Assembly (NCBI GenBank): GCA_030248215.1
Contig: JASANG010003752.1
Coordinates: 620,001 to 684,000 of the forward strand
Length of the DNA stretch: 64,000 bases
Source of the DNA: Enoplolaimus lenunculus
Lineage: Eukaryota > Nematoda > Enoplea > Enoplida > Thoracostomopsidae
Direction of reading: 5' to 3'
How positions within the stretch are numbered: the stretch's first letter is position 1; each line of letters begins with the position of its first letter. The position numbers and the translations under genes are program-made. Shown here piece by piece: positions 22,301-32,800 of this stretch. The notes below the pieces were generated by a model. That model saw nothing but the letters and a program-made list of their open reading frames with translations, was not told the DNA's origin and did not search any database.

Positions 22301-25277
22301 AAACATTTTGTTTACGGTTTTACAGCCCAGCACGGGTCTCCGGTGTATTGTTTTAGTGAACTGCTACTATGAAACGTTAGCAAATCATAGCGATGCTGGA
22401 TGGACTCAATGTTCGTGTAGCCAGCCTTGCAAGTGAGTTATCAGTAAACTGAATTTACTCATTAATGTTATTTCAAGTTTGCAAAACGCCGATACAGCAA
22501 TGTTTATGGTGTTTCGAATACGATTTCTTGTCATTTAAAAATTATTATTTTGTGCGTTTTTAAATATTAAAACTGCGTGTCTTTTTTTGTCAATTTCGTA
22601 GAAACAAGTTTTCATAACGGTTAATGTCAAAACAAAAACAATCGTGAAACAGAATTGCATTCGGAAAGGTTATCTCAAGTTCTTGTTTCTGTTCATCCAA
22701 GATTTTCATGTTTCTGCTTCAATCCTGTATCCTTCGTGACAACGAATCTGGTATATTCGCTTGTATTCGTTGCAATTTTTTCAGTTTTTCATTGTCAATA
22801 ATTTATTTGGTTTGATTTTAAAAAATTTAGTGTACATACATGTTTTCGAAAAAAGTAGAAGGCCTGTTTTTCATGAAATCGCAGTCCCGTTGCTCCATCG
22901 AATTATAGCGGACAAATAATAAATTTTCGAAATAAAGTAATGCTTTCATTTTTGTATCGTTTTGAAGGCAAGGCACCTTCGGTGTTACTGTATCAACTGC
23001 TCGGTGGCCATCTGGTGTATTTGTTGTAAGCTGAAATATAGTTTTATTTTTACGTACTAAAATAGTTATAATCTGGAAATTGTTGTTGTAGACATTAACT
23101 GGGTTTCTGAACACTTACTTAAGTATTTACTAGAGTTATGCTTATGTAATAACTGAAGTCAGCAGTTTAAGTAAATATATACTCAACTTTTTGCGCAAAA
23201 ACAAACAATTTCAACATTTGGCCTATGTTGTAGCAAGAAGCGATATTTTTGGTTATATTAAGAAGGTGCCAACAAGTAATGAAATCGTATTATCTACGTA
23301 GTGTTTCACATAGCGAAAGTTTACTGCTTGTATCAAACCGAAATAGTGGCAGACATTAATTGTTAAAATCAATTACGATTTTATTTTGGGACATTTTCAG
23401 TGAGTTTAAATCCATTTTGTACTAAAACGTACAGCTCAAACAACTGTGTTTTATTTTCAGGTTCCTGGATGCACGGAAGATGTGCTAACTTGTACAAACA
23501 AATATAGGTATTTTTAGTATAACTAATTATATACATTTTCGTGTCTATGTTAAGAAAGCATAACCTTTGTTTATTATGGCAGTTAAGAAACTTGAGTCAG
23601 TTAATGTTGATTATCAAATAAAACGTTTACACCACTGTACAATGGATGGTGGAGCACAAAAGTTGAACATTACTCTTTTTGAATGTTTCACTCGCCAGAA
23701 CTTGCAACTTGTTTAGTTTATACTCAATCATACTTTTCACATCCGACTATGTATATACCTCAGGGTGCAACCGGAATTTCGATTCCGATTAGAATGCCGA
23801 TTCAAAACGAGTTCCTATTCCGATTGCAAGATCAATCGGAATCGAAGTTTTGACGTTTTGATTGTAGGCCTGCTTGTTGTGTGATTCCGGTATAATCCAG
23901 TTCCGCTTTGCACCCTAATATACATATACATTGACTTTATATTCTAGGCAAAATGCACTTATGTTGGAAGTGTTTTACGAACAGCTAAACTTCAAACAAT
24001 TAAAAGAAGCTCCTGCGTATACTGTAAGTGTAATATTTGATTGCAATACTAAGAAATATTAATGTTAAATGTTGTAGTTTGTAATAACACCTTGTCTTAG
24101 AAGTATGTAGCTTTGTCTAGTGTCTTAACTACTGCTATCTATCTAGCGTGATAACTAACTAGGTGATTGCCGCTCGTCAATTCAATTAGTTAACGCTGTG
24201 AGAAAATCTAGATTATTAAGTGTAAAACTGAAAGCATAATTTTATTTATTCTATGTTTATTATCGGTTTACAAAATCTGTTATTGTATTATTAATGGATA
24301 TTTTTCAGCTGGTAAATTTGGTGTCAGATTTTGGTGGGCAAGGCGGTCTTTGGATTGGAGTTAGCGTTATCACTGTGATCGAAGTTGTTGTGCTTATATT
24401 ACAACTAGCGTGCGGATGTTGTGTGTCAAACAATGAGAGTCAAGTGTCCGAATCTATTCCTGGACAGACAGGGTATGTTGAGAAAGGTTTAACTACCAGG
24501 GGAGCAGGTTTCAGTTTTTTTCGTTTGTAATAAGACTGTAATAAGTGCAACGTGTATTCCTGTTCCTGCACGCGAATTCAGTATTTTTCATCGGATTGTA
24601 ATGTATTTTTGGTAAGTTGAAGGTTTTGTGTTTGAAAAGTTTGATACAAATTAATTATTGTTATTTTTTACTATCTGGCCCTGTAAAAAATTCGGTTCTG
24701 TATTATTGTAATTTTTGTCTCCGTTGACACTATTTTCTGAGTCTGTTTCCGCTCTGGTTCATGTAAAATGGTGTCAATCATTTTCGATGGGTCCTTTGTC
24801 AGTTTTCAATGTTGGCAGGGTGTAACCGGATATCCGTTTCCGGTAAAAATCGGTATCCGTTGTTTCTTTTATAGAAATAACGAGAATTCTGACATTTTCA
24901 CGTATAAAATTAGTTCTAAATCACGATTATATTTGGCAATTTTTCTATTGTTTCTTTAAAATTTTAGAAAGCCCGGTGAACTTGCACGTCTCTAATGCGT
25001 TGGCAGAAAAATAAAACATCTTTGAAATTTTTTACCTCGATTTTTTTGTTTGCGTATCCGTTTACACCCTGATTGTGGGGATAATATTATTAGCCAGAAA
25101 CGAAGGCTAGTCTAATTGTAGTGTTTTTCTGTGTTTTGTTCTAAGACACATACACATTAGTTTTACTATTTCAGATATAGTGGACAGTTACCTGGACCTA
25201 ATTCAAGAGAAATCTACTCAACACCAACTTCGCATCGCTTTCCTATTCTTTATCTTAGTAAAAACGTTGATTTTTGA
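16319..25277 (+). CDS. DEG/ENaC sodium channel subunit, ASIC/degenerin type
   Basis: Fourteen exons join in phase to 534 aa: 16319-16543, 17228-17326, 18127-18213, 18645-18802, 19561-19667, 20944-21104, 21282-21380, 21960-22073, 22326-22432, 22968-23025, 23461-23507, 23948-24023, 24309-24472, 25175-25277. The family order is complete. It runs from the cytoplasmic gating motif SSHGIP (His-Gly 26-27), TM1 (about 41-63) and RPFPAVTVCNLNP (82-94), through the finger/thumb cysteine region with GACFTFN and TTESSGARVVVHNQ, PFPDTYGYNA, GCYRACVQKHMMEACLC, CSCSQPC and STARWPSG, to TM2 (about 459-484) with FGGQGGLWIGVS. GVS (463-465) occupies the G-x-S selectivity-filter position. Subunits form trimeric amiloride-sensitive cation channels gated by protons, peptides or touch; which applies here cannot be read. 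The least certain donor is exon 8 (ATG|GTGGAC), chosen by phase. ATG 16319 is the first in frame after TAA 16271. Confidence 0.93.
16650..17021. mobile_element. hAT-like MITE in DEG/ENaC intron 1
   Basis: The left end CAGGCATCGACCGGATAT and right end ATATCCGGTCGATCCCTA are inverted. The flanks GTGCCACC (16642-16649) and GCGCCACC (17022-17029) form a 7/8 target duplication. The element is 372 bp, has no coding potential, and has subterminal CCGGAACCG arms. Confidence 0.75.
20085..20407. mobile_element. Palindromic ACTTAAGT MITE in DEG/ENaC intron 5
   Basis: The ends GGCTGTGTTTCTGACATC and GGTTTCGGAAACCCAGCC are inverted over about 28 bp. The interior repeats ACTTAAGT several times on the left side (TTACTTAAGTATTAACTTAAG). 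It has no coding potential. Related ends occur at about 23098 and 48580-48680. No clear target duplication. Confidence 0.65.
23098..23180. mobile_element. Fragment of the ACTTAAGT MITE family
   Basis: CTGGGTTTCTGAACACTTACTTAAGT matches the left end of the element at 20085. The right end was not identified, so only the first 80 bases or so are claimed. It lies in an intron of the DEG/ENaC gene. Confidence 0.5.
23761..23917. mobile_element. hAT-like MITE (CAGGGTGCAACCGG) in DEG/ENaC intron 11
   Basis: The ends CAGGGTGCAACCGGAAT and CCGCTTTGCACCCTA are inverted. The flanks ATATACCT and ATATACAT agree at 7 of 8 positions. It is 157 bp, with an interior of ATTCCGATT/AATCGGAAT words. Confidence 0.75.
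24816..25071. mobile_element. hAT-like MITE (CAGGGTGTAACCGG) in last DEG/ENaC intron
   Basis: The ends CAGGGTGTAACCGGATATCCG and TATCCGTTTACACCCTG are inverted, and the 8-bp flanks agree at 6 of 8 positions. It is 256 bp and non-coding, between exons 13 and 14 of the channel gene. Confidence 0.7.
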
Positions 25278-26372
25278 TTCAATTTGCGTTGATTTTTGAT
25301 TCCATTTGAATTAACGTATTACAGCTTTGGGCCATTTTTTTATTTATACTTCAGCTGCGATCTTAATTTTTTGCAATGATTTTTGTATAGCTTCTAGTTA
25401 TTGAGGGAATTAAGAGTAAGCCGGGCTTCTCTCGTCAGTTTCATGAACAAGGGTAGAAATAGAGTGTGTATACTACCTAGGCCCAGTTCATAAGCTAAAT
25501 ATTGTTAATAAATCATTTGGGGGCCTCAACGAATTTATTGGGGACTCGTTGATCCGCACGCAGTAGAACTCCCGAGGCGTAACCTCACCCCTGCTCTCTA
25601 TTGAGTTTTGTTGGGCCGTTATGCAGTGAACTGTTATAGAATTGAAACTTTTAAGCATTATCGGAATGGTTTATCAAAGAGGTTAATAATACAAACTAAG
25701 GATAAGGGTTTTCTGAAGTTCGTTCGTCCCGTGTTACGTTGAGTGGCGTACCGTTTATCAGTGGGACTCCCAAAGATTAAACTTTATACTAAATTTTTCG
25801 CTTGTGCGCAGTTATAGACTTCTCCCCTTGCGCTGAGGCTTAGGCCTTGAAAGACGTTTGCACTACTGTGACACCTCTCAAAGTAACACTGGTATTTTAT
25901 TCAATGTACTCGAACTCGTGATTACAAATATTGCTAAGCGCAGCAACAAATAATCACTAAAATTTTCAATTTACCATTCAAAGCTATGTGCAAATGAAGA
26001 TCTGAACTCAGTCTGGATAGGCTTGGTCATATGCATACTAAATAAATTTGTGGAAAGTCCAAAAAAATTTTAGAGACAATTTTACGGTATTCAACACTGA
26101 AAAACGCTCGAGATAGACGCGAATGAGAAGCCAAACGCAACTGTAGAGCTACATGTTATTAAATGCTAAATTTTTATTTGTGTTCGAACGGTTAATATTT
26201 AATCCACGAATAAACTTTAGCTTCTTGAGTGTAATTTGCATGATAGCAGTTGACGTGATTGAGCGATAGTGTTCGAGTTGCTCTGGTACTGATATAGCTT
26301 TAGAGAGTTGTTACTTCACGAGATTATTTTGCAAAATTATTATTCTTTGCAGTCCATAGGGCTGGTATTAAG
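25278..26372. other. Intergenic, no feature recognised
   Basis: This is the downstream region of the channel gene. It has two blocks of higher GC (about 25430-25620 and 25725-25870) without any recognisable frame, RNA or repeat end. I see nothing else. Confidence 0.35.
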
Positions 26373-26825
26373 CAGGGTGTAAACGGATAGTAAAAATAGT
26401 ATTTTTCTTCCACTACAGTTGAGGCGTGCAAAGATTCACAGGGCTTTGTGAAATTACAAAAATAGATGGATGCACCGAAGTTTTCCAAGGTTTTGGAGGA
26501 ATTTCGTAGGTTTTACTTCATATCGATCAGTTGCAGTATAATAAAAAATTGCGTGATATATAGAATAAAAATAAAAGAATTCTGGTGTTTCTATAACGAA
26601 ACGGGCCACGGTTACTTTTAGGGGCGTAACAGTAGATTAAGCGTATTCCTAAAATTAAGCGTTGCAAAAATGTGTTCCTTACGTCTCAGCCTAAGTAAAA
26701 AATGTAATCTAGAATCTAAACCTACTCTTATAGACCCGCCAGAAACTTGGACGCCCCTAAAAGTTACTTGGGCCACGAAGCGGATATTGATTTTAACGGA
26801 AACTGATATACGGTTACACCCCCTA
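26373..26825. mobile_element. hAT-like MITE, diverged
   Basis: The ends CAGGGTGTAAACGGATA and ATACGGTTACACCCCCTA are inverted, and the flanks GTATTAAG and ATATTAAC agree at 6 of 8. It is 453 bp. An embedded GGGGCGTAACAGTAGATTAAGCG... tract belongs to the telomere-word repeat described separately, so one element may have landed in the other. Confidence 0.6.
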
Positions 26826-27214
26826 ATATTAACTAAATTTAAAACGAGGCTACATCAGAATTGAATCGCAATCATTTTTGGCGGCTCAAGGCGTTTGCTT
26901 GTTTCGCTATATTCATCGGCCGATGAGACAATGCCTAAACAAAAAATGTGGTCTAGAATCTTATCATACGTTTTTATAGACCCCTGTACGGCCCAGAAAG
27001 CCACATGAACCGGCCAATGTATAAATCAGGACGGCAGCGGTGACGCGAAAATATGTGGTTTAAACAATGTCTAATTGGTTAATTTTAATAACAAATATCT
27101 AAAGCGTTGTCAAAAATTTTGATTTCAGGTTTATTGTCCTCAAACTTGTACCAAAACATACCCAAACGCGCTGAACGATACTTTTTTGGAAAACCATAAA
27201 AAATTTCTACCGCA
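26826..27214. other. Intergenic, no feature recognised
   Basis: I see no gene or repeat boundary here. AT-rich with scattered low-complexity words. Confidence 0.3.
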
Positions 27215-27300
27215 ATTCAACCTCCGGCAAAAATTGTTGCCGGAGCCAGAGGTCGATTTTCTGCCGGAGCCGGACGCAGACCTCCGGTTTTACCTGGGTT
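27215..27300. mobile_element. Right-end fragment of CCGGAGCCGG hAT-like MITE
   Basis: GCCGGAGCCAGAGGTCGATT, TTCTGCCGGAGCCGGACGC and ACCTCCGGTTTTACC match the right part of the complete element at 40325-40683. The left end is not seen. Confidence 0.55.
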
Positions 27301-27569
27301 TGGTATAAGCATATTCCTAAGCCTAAGCGTAACAATAAGTCTATACCTAACCTAAAGTAAGCCTTTGCAAAAAAGTAATCTAAAGCTTAAGCTTACTCCA
27401 TAGTAATCTATCAGCCGGAAAAACGGTCAGCCACTGATCTATACATGCGCCTCTTCCGTAGTCTTTCTATTAATTGGGTTAATGATGTTACGTAGGGAGC
27501 TACAGAATACAAGAGTTTGAAAGTGAAATTAATACGAATTTTTTACCTTGACCACAACCGTATGGTGAA

Positions 27570-27702
27570 AAATAATTGTTACCGAAAATTAATACTATCG
27601 GAAAAATTCGGTGAAATAATATCAAAATTCACACCAGAACCGAATTGTGAACAATACCGCATTCCACTACTGCTACCGGAATTCCGGTTGCACCCTGGCC
27701 AT
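27570..27702. mobile_element. Right-end fragment of CCGGAATT hAT-like MITE
   Basis: It ends ACCGGAATTCCGGTTGCACCCTG, matching the right end at 29650. The left boundary is uncertain. Interior words are of the AATTCGG type. Confidence 0.5.
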
Positions 27703-29026
27703 AGCTTATATTTAGAATTTTGATATTTCATAAACAGCACTAAAAGAGAAACCGGAAAAAACACACATACTGGACTCTTTTTCTATGCTAAAAATATATA
27801 CTTATCTATTAATAATGGCGTTGCCAGGTGGTTTATGTACCAATGCAGAGATGGAAATAGAAGCGGCACACTTGTAGAAATCCATAATTGATGCATTTTT
27901 AGACAGTCCGTGTGCTTAAACATTTTCGAGTTTACATTTGAGATCGGTAGCCAATTGCGCTTCTCCCCATGGAGCTCTTGCTTTGAGTTAAACCGACTGT
28001 ATGATTTTGGTGTTGGCTTCAGGACGTAACCCTCGTTTTCCAACATTCCAGCTATGTCCCTGATGACTGTTTCTGTGAATGTAACTCTACCGATTTAATG
28101 GATTTTTGTTTACATCGGCCGAAATGGATTTTTGTTTTGTGCAAAAATAACTGAATTTGATTAGCATTTGAAGTTAGGCATAAAAAATGCATTTATACGG
28201 TATTATTTTAGCTTTTTAAAGATAAATTGTACAAATGTAGCAGTTTTATATTATCGCCGGCGTTTACGTAATCATTTTACACACTGGTGCTATTTGTTTA
28301 TTATGCAAGCTGGTGCTACTGATCTCATTACGTTGTTTCGGTTTGATCAACAAAAACTATTATCCGGATTGTGATGGGTGTATTTTTTACATCTTGGAAC
28401 ATTTATTTTTGTATAATTTTGCGATATCGTCCAATGAAGCGAAGGAAATGTCAAAATTATATTCACTGATGTGTTCGTAATAAAGTAAGTAAATGGCTCG
28501 GTTTAGTTCAATAATCTGAGATGCATTTTTGTTGTATGATGTGTGTAAAATTAGTTAGTTATCAGTAGTTTATTCTCAGTTAGTTTTTTAAGTTATAAAT
28601 TGGTAGGTTTAATGCTATATCTTGTAGAGGAATTTTCGGAAAGTTTTGTTGTAGTTGCGGTTAGGATAGTATATACCTGGTACCAACTGGATATCAGGTT
28701 CCGGGTTGATATCAGGCAAAAAAGTGACTTGTGCAGCCGGTGTCTTGCAAAAAACTACCGGATACCGCGTATTTGCGGTTATTGACCCGGATATTATAAA
28801 ATTGCTTGTTACGCGTAACAACTAGGCATTTTGCTGCTACTGCATTTCCAGGCAAGTCAAGAAGCGAAGTTTTGATGCGGAAGTGAAATATAAATTCCAA
28901 GGAAACATTTTCAGTTCAATTTATATGCAACTGATATACTAGCAACAGTACACAAATTTAAATGTTATGTACATTTAACATCCAATTCTGGTAAAAACAT
29001 TAACGCTTGTAACTTTTCCCACATTT
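27703..29026. other. Intergenic, mostly featureless
   Basis: I see no gene. At about 28670-28795, words such as GGATATCAGG, CCGGATACC and CCCGGATAT suggest a decayed relative of the CCGGAT-type MITEs, without clear ends. Confidence 0.35.
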
Positions 29027-29110
29027 AAGGGTAAGGCTTAGGCTTAGACATGTGTTTAGGCAAAGGTTTAGTCTAGGCTTCGATTTAGAAATGCTTTTTC
29101 CAAAGAATAA
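29027..29110 (-). repeat. Degenerate telomere-like TTAGGC tract
   Basis: GGCTTAGGCTTAGACATG is followed by GTTTAGGCAAAGGTTTAG and TAGGCTTCGATTTAG. These are degenerate units of the nematode telomere word, as in several dispersed copies in this window. Confidence 0.5.
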
Positions 29111-29273
29111 GCTTAAACCAGAGTCAAAGCCAAGTGTACAGGAGTAAAAACATTGATTATCCGGTTCGGTTCTGGTATCCGGAAAATCAATATCGCGTCG
29201 GTCGCTATCCGACATATACTTTGGCATCCATGCTAAATTTTAGCTGCAATGGATCTGTAAACACTATACGTAC

Positions 29274-29650
29274 CAGGGTGCAACCGGAATTCCGGTTCCG
29301 GTTCCGGCATTTTTCACCTTCCGGTTCCGGTTCCGGTCAATTTTTACCGGATTTAAAAATTCCGGTGTTAAAATTTGGCCGTTCTCTTAACTTTGCTAAT
29401 TTTTAAGAATCTCTTTTGAAAGCCACTTATACTCCGAATATAAGCCATTAATGGTAGATTTCACTTCAGTCGACGACGAAAATCTAAAATACAACAAATA
29501 AAATAAATACCTATGTTCGACTAAGGTTATTTCACAAATAATAGAGCAAAAAATAAGATTAAAATGAAATTTTTGGTGAAATGCATTTTTCACTTTCCGG
29601 TTCCGTTTCCGGTTCCGGTTCCGGTAAATTGTAATTCCGGTTGCACCCTG
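29274..29650. mobile_element. hAT-like MITE with perfect 8-bp target duplication
   Basis: The ends CAGGGTGCAACCGGAATTCC and GGAATTACAATTTACCGG...GGTTGCACCCTG-type termini are inverted. ATACGTAC stands on both sides (29266-29273 and 29651-29658), the hallmark of hAT transposition. Both subterminal arms carry runs of GGTTCC/CCGGTT. It is 377 bp, non-coding, and lies about 170 bp upstream of the DUF229 start codon. Confidence 0.9.
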
Positions 29651-29817
29651 ATACGTACGTACTTGGTACTCGTTGAACTGCATGTTTGGATTGTTTCCAA
29701 CACAAAAAAACGCAGTAATTCCTATTTGATTGAGATTGCGGGGGAAACGTGTACAAGAACTAATCTGCGTTGTTTATAGGTACATCGCATTTAATTTGGT
29801 TAGTAGGAACTAAGAAT

Positions 29818-32800
29818 ATGACAATGGATTTGCAAAGCTTGATTGAACATCACGGCAGAAGAAATGAGACAAGAAACGGATTTTTACAACGTTTATTAAC
29901 TGTTCCGCGTCGACTTGGCATGCTTCGATCATTTGTCATTTTCGCTGTTGTATGTGCAGCGGTAACTTTGATGAGTATGGAAATTGTGCCTTCGTTTTAC
30001 GCAAATTTGTTTTTTCCGGCGTTAATATTTCGCAAGGCTCCGCCATTGTTTTCGTCGGCGACTGACAAACTTTGGCAGTCAACAGCAGGATACACAACTG
30101 TTGCAAGTCGAAATGAGTAAGTATGTGTTTCCAGATGTTTTGCCCAAAAATGGTCGGTTATTGCAAATGTTTGCAAATATCTTGATTTCATCACTGGCCG
30201 TTAGCAAATACAAGGGGGTGGGAACTATTTCCGGGTTGCATTCGGCTGAAATAAAAAGCTTATAAGCGGGGCAAAAGCTTCTGAGGGGCGTGAAAGAAGG
30301 CCCCCTTGGAACCGATATAATTGGTTAAAGATTACGCAAATTACATGCCATTCAACGCAACCGTAGGACGCTTAATGGAATAGTGTTATATTTTTTATCA
30401 CGAGGCCACTGATTTACGAGTTATAGTCTTATAACTGGTTTCGAGCAGCTACGTATAATCTGGCTGAATTTTGTGTTTGGTTTAGGACGTTAACAATTGT
30501 TGCTAATAGAACAGAAAAAACCGCTAATGAAGCCGTTAGCAGCGATGAAAATCGGAACAGATCTTTAGACGAACTGGATGATGATATTACTGGTACAATT
30601 TTGCCATTACGCGATATTACAAAATTACCGTCCAATACTGGTACAGTGTCACCAAACTATACAGTGTCTAATGCAACTGTAATGCCAGTGGTTGGCTGTA
30701 AATTCCCACAACAACTAGTCGACGATCCATCAATTAAAGCTTACCTCAAGGATTACAAACCACTAAAGTGTTCGAGTGAAACGAATTGGGTATGTTTTAA
30801 GCAGTAGCGTATATAGCGGCAAATGTTTTATGATTGATTTGTATTTTTTCATGAATGTTATATATATTTCCGAAAATCTTAGATTTGTGGTAACGTCCAG
30901 TAATGGATCCTGGGGTATTGGGGAATGTTCCCCATCTTCACTGTCATGCTGGAAGTTTAGCGATGGAAATGGTTTATCTGAAGCTGGCGGTGCGTTATCT
31001 AGTCAAACGAATTAAAAATTTTTGCACATTCGGTGCAGTAGTCAATCTTAAAGTTTAAAAAATTGCTAAAAACACGCTTTGAAAACAGTACACAATGGAT
31101 ACCTGTTGTTTAACAGTTCCTTATGACACTTATCTGAGAGATAAAATGTTAAATTTTGGCCATATGTTTCATGTTGGGCGAGAATCCGCGGTTCAAATCC
31201 AAACTTGAAATTAGATTTCAACTGGAACAAAAATATTCGTGTAGGAAATGGTTAAATTTAAACGTTTAGTGTTTGCTTGAAAAGTATAAAAGTGCTATTT
31301 TCAAGGAGGTGGTAAGACTTGTTCATATTTATTGCTGCTTACAGGCCATTTTGCGCTAGCATATTCCTCTTTTGTTTTCGCTTATACTTTTTATTAAAAA
31401 ATCGTTTAGGTTTACACCGCAAACGGAAAGTTTTATATCGATAATGCAGCTGTTCTCAAGCACGGTGCTATTAACTGCACATATTACGACATTTACCGAA
31501 AAGGTGATAAAACGTGGGACGAAACTGCGCATCGCTCGTTTGCGAATGGATCTGATTTACTTGGCGAAGTCTTTCGTGTTATGTGCACTTCTAAAAATGG
31601 GGCAGAACATCGCAATTTACATGCCGGTGTGCCTAAGGTATTGCATTGCTCTTTTTGCAGTTATGTAAAGTGTAGAGTGAACGATGTTTAAGTACCGGCT
31701 ACTTTGGTGGGGAAGTGAACACAATGTTACGATGCTGCTTGAACAACTATTTGCGCCTGAGGTGCACAGACTCGTATGAATGAAGAGTGTCAAGTTGAAC
31801 TGAATTAGATCGCAATCGTAATGGGAGTGGAATTAATCGCAACTGGAAACTTTTTAGACCCCATTATATTTTTGACGTCGGAATTTTTACAGGAATCTGA
31901 CTTTTGTTGGCACTCTGTACTCAGATTGTATAGTTTTAAAAAAGGGATTGCGTTCTACAAAAATTGTACAGGGGTTTCTTGCGTGATCAACTGAAAAAGT
32001 TTCTAAACCTTTAGGTAAAGAGCGCTAAGGGGGTTGACTAATAAACCCCTCGTACTGTTTTTTAGCTCGAAACATTTTGCTCCGGTTCAACCTCCTTTAC
32101 TTTTGTAGATATCCGCAGTTATGGCGGTTTTTACGTTTCACTCGCTATATACCGTACGTCGATGCAAATCACACCATTGTATAACGTATGCCAATGACAT
32201 TAAGCATAATTTAGTCTTTGTTGTGGACGTTGCGCTAATTTGTTTTAGATTCCTAGTCTATTGTCTCGTAAACTTAACACATCTACGCCGAAACTGAATA
32301 TGGATGTTTATATTTATTTGATTGACTCAATATCTCGCATTAATTTTATCCGCAAACTGCCGAAATTTTACGATCTGATTACAAAGACAATGAACGGTAT
32401 TATCATGAAAGGTATAGTCGTAGTCGTAGTCACGCGAATGAAAGCCATCTTAATGATTTCACAGTAAGCGCACTAAACCGCAATGCTTGTTGCGATTCTG
32501 TAGGTTTTCAGCCGAAGACTAAAGCTCGCAATCAAATAGACTAATTAAATTTGCATAATCTTTTGTGTGTATATGTTAAAGTTTTTGCTATTTAAAACAA
32601 TAAAAGCAAATAGCAATTTAGCAAGGCTTTAATTTGAACTAAAGTTGTAAAGCTTGTTACAGCCCAGCAAAACATTTCCCGTTTACTGGACCGAGAGAAA
32701 ATTCACTGAAATATATAAACTTGGTAAAATCCTATTTTAAAAATCTAAAAATAGTACTCAATATAATGGCTTGCAACAAAAATGTAATCGAAAGAATTTA

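Noticed and set aside
31160-31205. B-box-like GGTTCAAATCC suggesting a tRNA
   Set aside because: No matching A-box at the right distance and no acceptor stem; it lies inside a DUF229 intron.
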